Shown in pieces: positions 5,140 through 5,852 of a stretch of 5,852 nt of DNA. Within the stretch, counting starts at the first letter, position 1; every line of letters starts with the position of its first letter. The stretch is from Bdellovibrionales bacterium. Lineage in GTDB: Bacteria > Bdellovibrionota > Bdellovibrionia > Bdellovibrionales > UBA1609. A program made the position numbers and the translations under genes. The notes beneath the pieces are model-generated. The model was not told the DNA's origin, searched no databases, and saw only the letters and a program-made list of their open reading frames with translations. The stretch is from assembly GCA_020435025.1 (NCBI GenBank), contig JAGRAG010000102.1, forward strand, positions 1 to 5,852, in the 5' to 3' direction.

Positions 5140-5852
5140 ATGAATGGAATCGACTGACAGAAGTTCTTCTTTATTGCCCAACTCGTCCTTTTCCGGACAC
5201 GCCTTTGCCGCATGAGGTTTTACACTTTGATGCTGTCAATGTTTCGGTTTTGCGAAAGCAGTGGCTGGCTTTCAAGACAATATTGGAAAGTCTAGGTGTT
5301 CACGTTGTTGTTGTAGAAGAAGATAATGAAAGCAGTCAGTGGAACATGCTCTATTGTCGAGATCACTTCTTTCGGACGCCTATGGGGCTAGTGATGGGAG
5401 AGATGCAGCATCCTCTTAGAAAATCGGAGAGTCCCTTTGTGCGTCAAGCCCTACAGCGAGCTGTAGGGCCAGAGTTCCTCTTTGCGGTGGATTGGGGCAG
5501 TGAAACTATTGAAGGAGCAGACGTATTGTGGTTGCGAGACGATCTTGTCGTCGTCGGAACAGGTCATCGAACAACATTAGGAGCATTTAACATCTTAAAA
5601 AGCCACCTCAAAAAGATCGGTGTGCAAGTGGTTGCTTGGCCCTGTTCGCATCGTCAATGCCAACATCTTTTGGGTGTTTTACAGATCATCGATCGAAACT
5701 TAGCTGCAGTTCGTGTTGACGTCGCTGATCCTTTTATTGTTAACGGTTTAAAAGAGATAGGATATGAGATCCTTCCTGTTCGAGAAACGGTGGCGGTGGC
5801 TCGCCAACAAGCTATGAATTGGGTTTGCTTGGGGCCAAGAGAGGTTTTGCTA
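5136..5852 (+). CDS. DDAH/arginine deiminase-like (amidinotransferase-fold) enzyme, partial at 3' end
   Basis: The frame is open from ATG 5136 to the window edge (239 residues, no stop). It overlaps the sulfotransferase stop by 4 bp (ATGA). Elements of the guanidino-group-modifying superfamily appear in order: an N-terminal strand LTEVLLYCP (7-15); a D76-centred block YCRDHFFRTPMG (73-84), the usual place of the substrate-binding Asp; R95 and E98 (PLRKSE); EGADVL (126-131) in place of the family's EGGD; VGTGHRT (140-146) followed by N152; the catalytic-His region CQHLLGV (175-181) with H177; and N228. The catalytic Cys is normally close to the C-terminus and must lie outside the window. The short N-terminus fits dimethylargininase/arginine-deiminase-like hydrolases (about 250-290 residues) better than the longer glycine amidinotransferases. 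It would hydrolyse or transfer an amidino group on an arginine-like substrate. The setting suggests a biosynthetic rather than a catabolic role. Confidence 0.8.
   Translation, partial: MNEWNRLTEVLLYCPTRPFPDTPLPHEVLHFDAVNVSVLRKQWLAFKTILESLGVHVVVVEEDNESSQWNMLYCRDHFFRTPMGLVMGEMQHPLRKSESPFVRQALQRAVGPEFLFAVDWGSETIEGADVLWLRDDLVVVGTGHRTTLGAFNILKSHLKKIGVQVVAWPCSHRQCQHLLGVLQIIDRNLAAVRVDVADPFIVNGLKEIGYEILPVRETVAVARQQAMNWVCLGPREVLL

Noticed and set aside
2195..5852. Saxitoxin or cylindrospermopsin-type cluster (amidinotransferase plus sulfotransferase plus methyltransferase)
   Set aside because: The last gene has the short N-terminus of hydrolase-type family members, the sulfotransferases are not recognisable as the toxin enzymes, and no core PKS gene is visible. 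Only a loose analogy remains.

Overview
The window is compact, gene-dense bacterial DNA. It is moderately AT-rich by eye, with good Shine-Dalgarno sequences (AAGGAG, AAGGGA, GAGG) and recognisable sigma70-type promoters. The organism cannot be named from this stretch. The mix of receiver-domain regulator, B12-type radical SAM enzyme and small-molecule tailoring enzymes suits a free-living or predatory Gram-negative bacterium, but that is only an inference. I see no tRNA, rRNA, CRISPR array, insertion sequence or integrase.

Layout. Bases 1-218 (minus strand) hold the start of a response-regulator-like protein that runs off the left edge. Its promoter lies just upstream (about 240-268), with a 14-bp near-palindrome behind it. 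Bases 430-1935 (minus strand) encode a 501-residue enzyme with an N-terminal cobalamin-binding-type domain and a radical SAM domain. Bases 1936-2194 are a 259-bp divergent intergenic region with a probable rightward promoter (2128-2156). From 2195 to the right edge runs a tightly packed plus-strand operon: a class I SAM-dependent methyltransferase, a sulfotransferase of the Sulfotransfer_3/TPST-like type, a second and very different sulfotransferase-like protein, and the first 239 residues of a DDAH/arginine-deiminase/amidinotransferase-fold enzyme. The three junctions are TAA|ATG with no gap, a 4-bp GTGA overlap and a 4-bp ATGA overlap, so the four genes are almost certainly co-transcribed and translationally coupled.

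How the genes may work together. One methyl-transfer enzyme, two sulfuryl-transfer enzymes and one guanidino-group enzyme in a single coupled operon look like a small tailoring pathway. The divergent B12-radical SAM protein may supply a further radical-chemistry step. The product could be a sulfated and methylated metabolite, lipid head group or surface polymer. No substrate can be read from the sequence. The operon continues beyond the window, so core biosynthetic genes may lie to the right. The longest gene-free stretches are 219-429 (211 bp) and 1936-2194 (259 bp); both hold regulatory sequence and no credible small gene.
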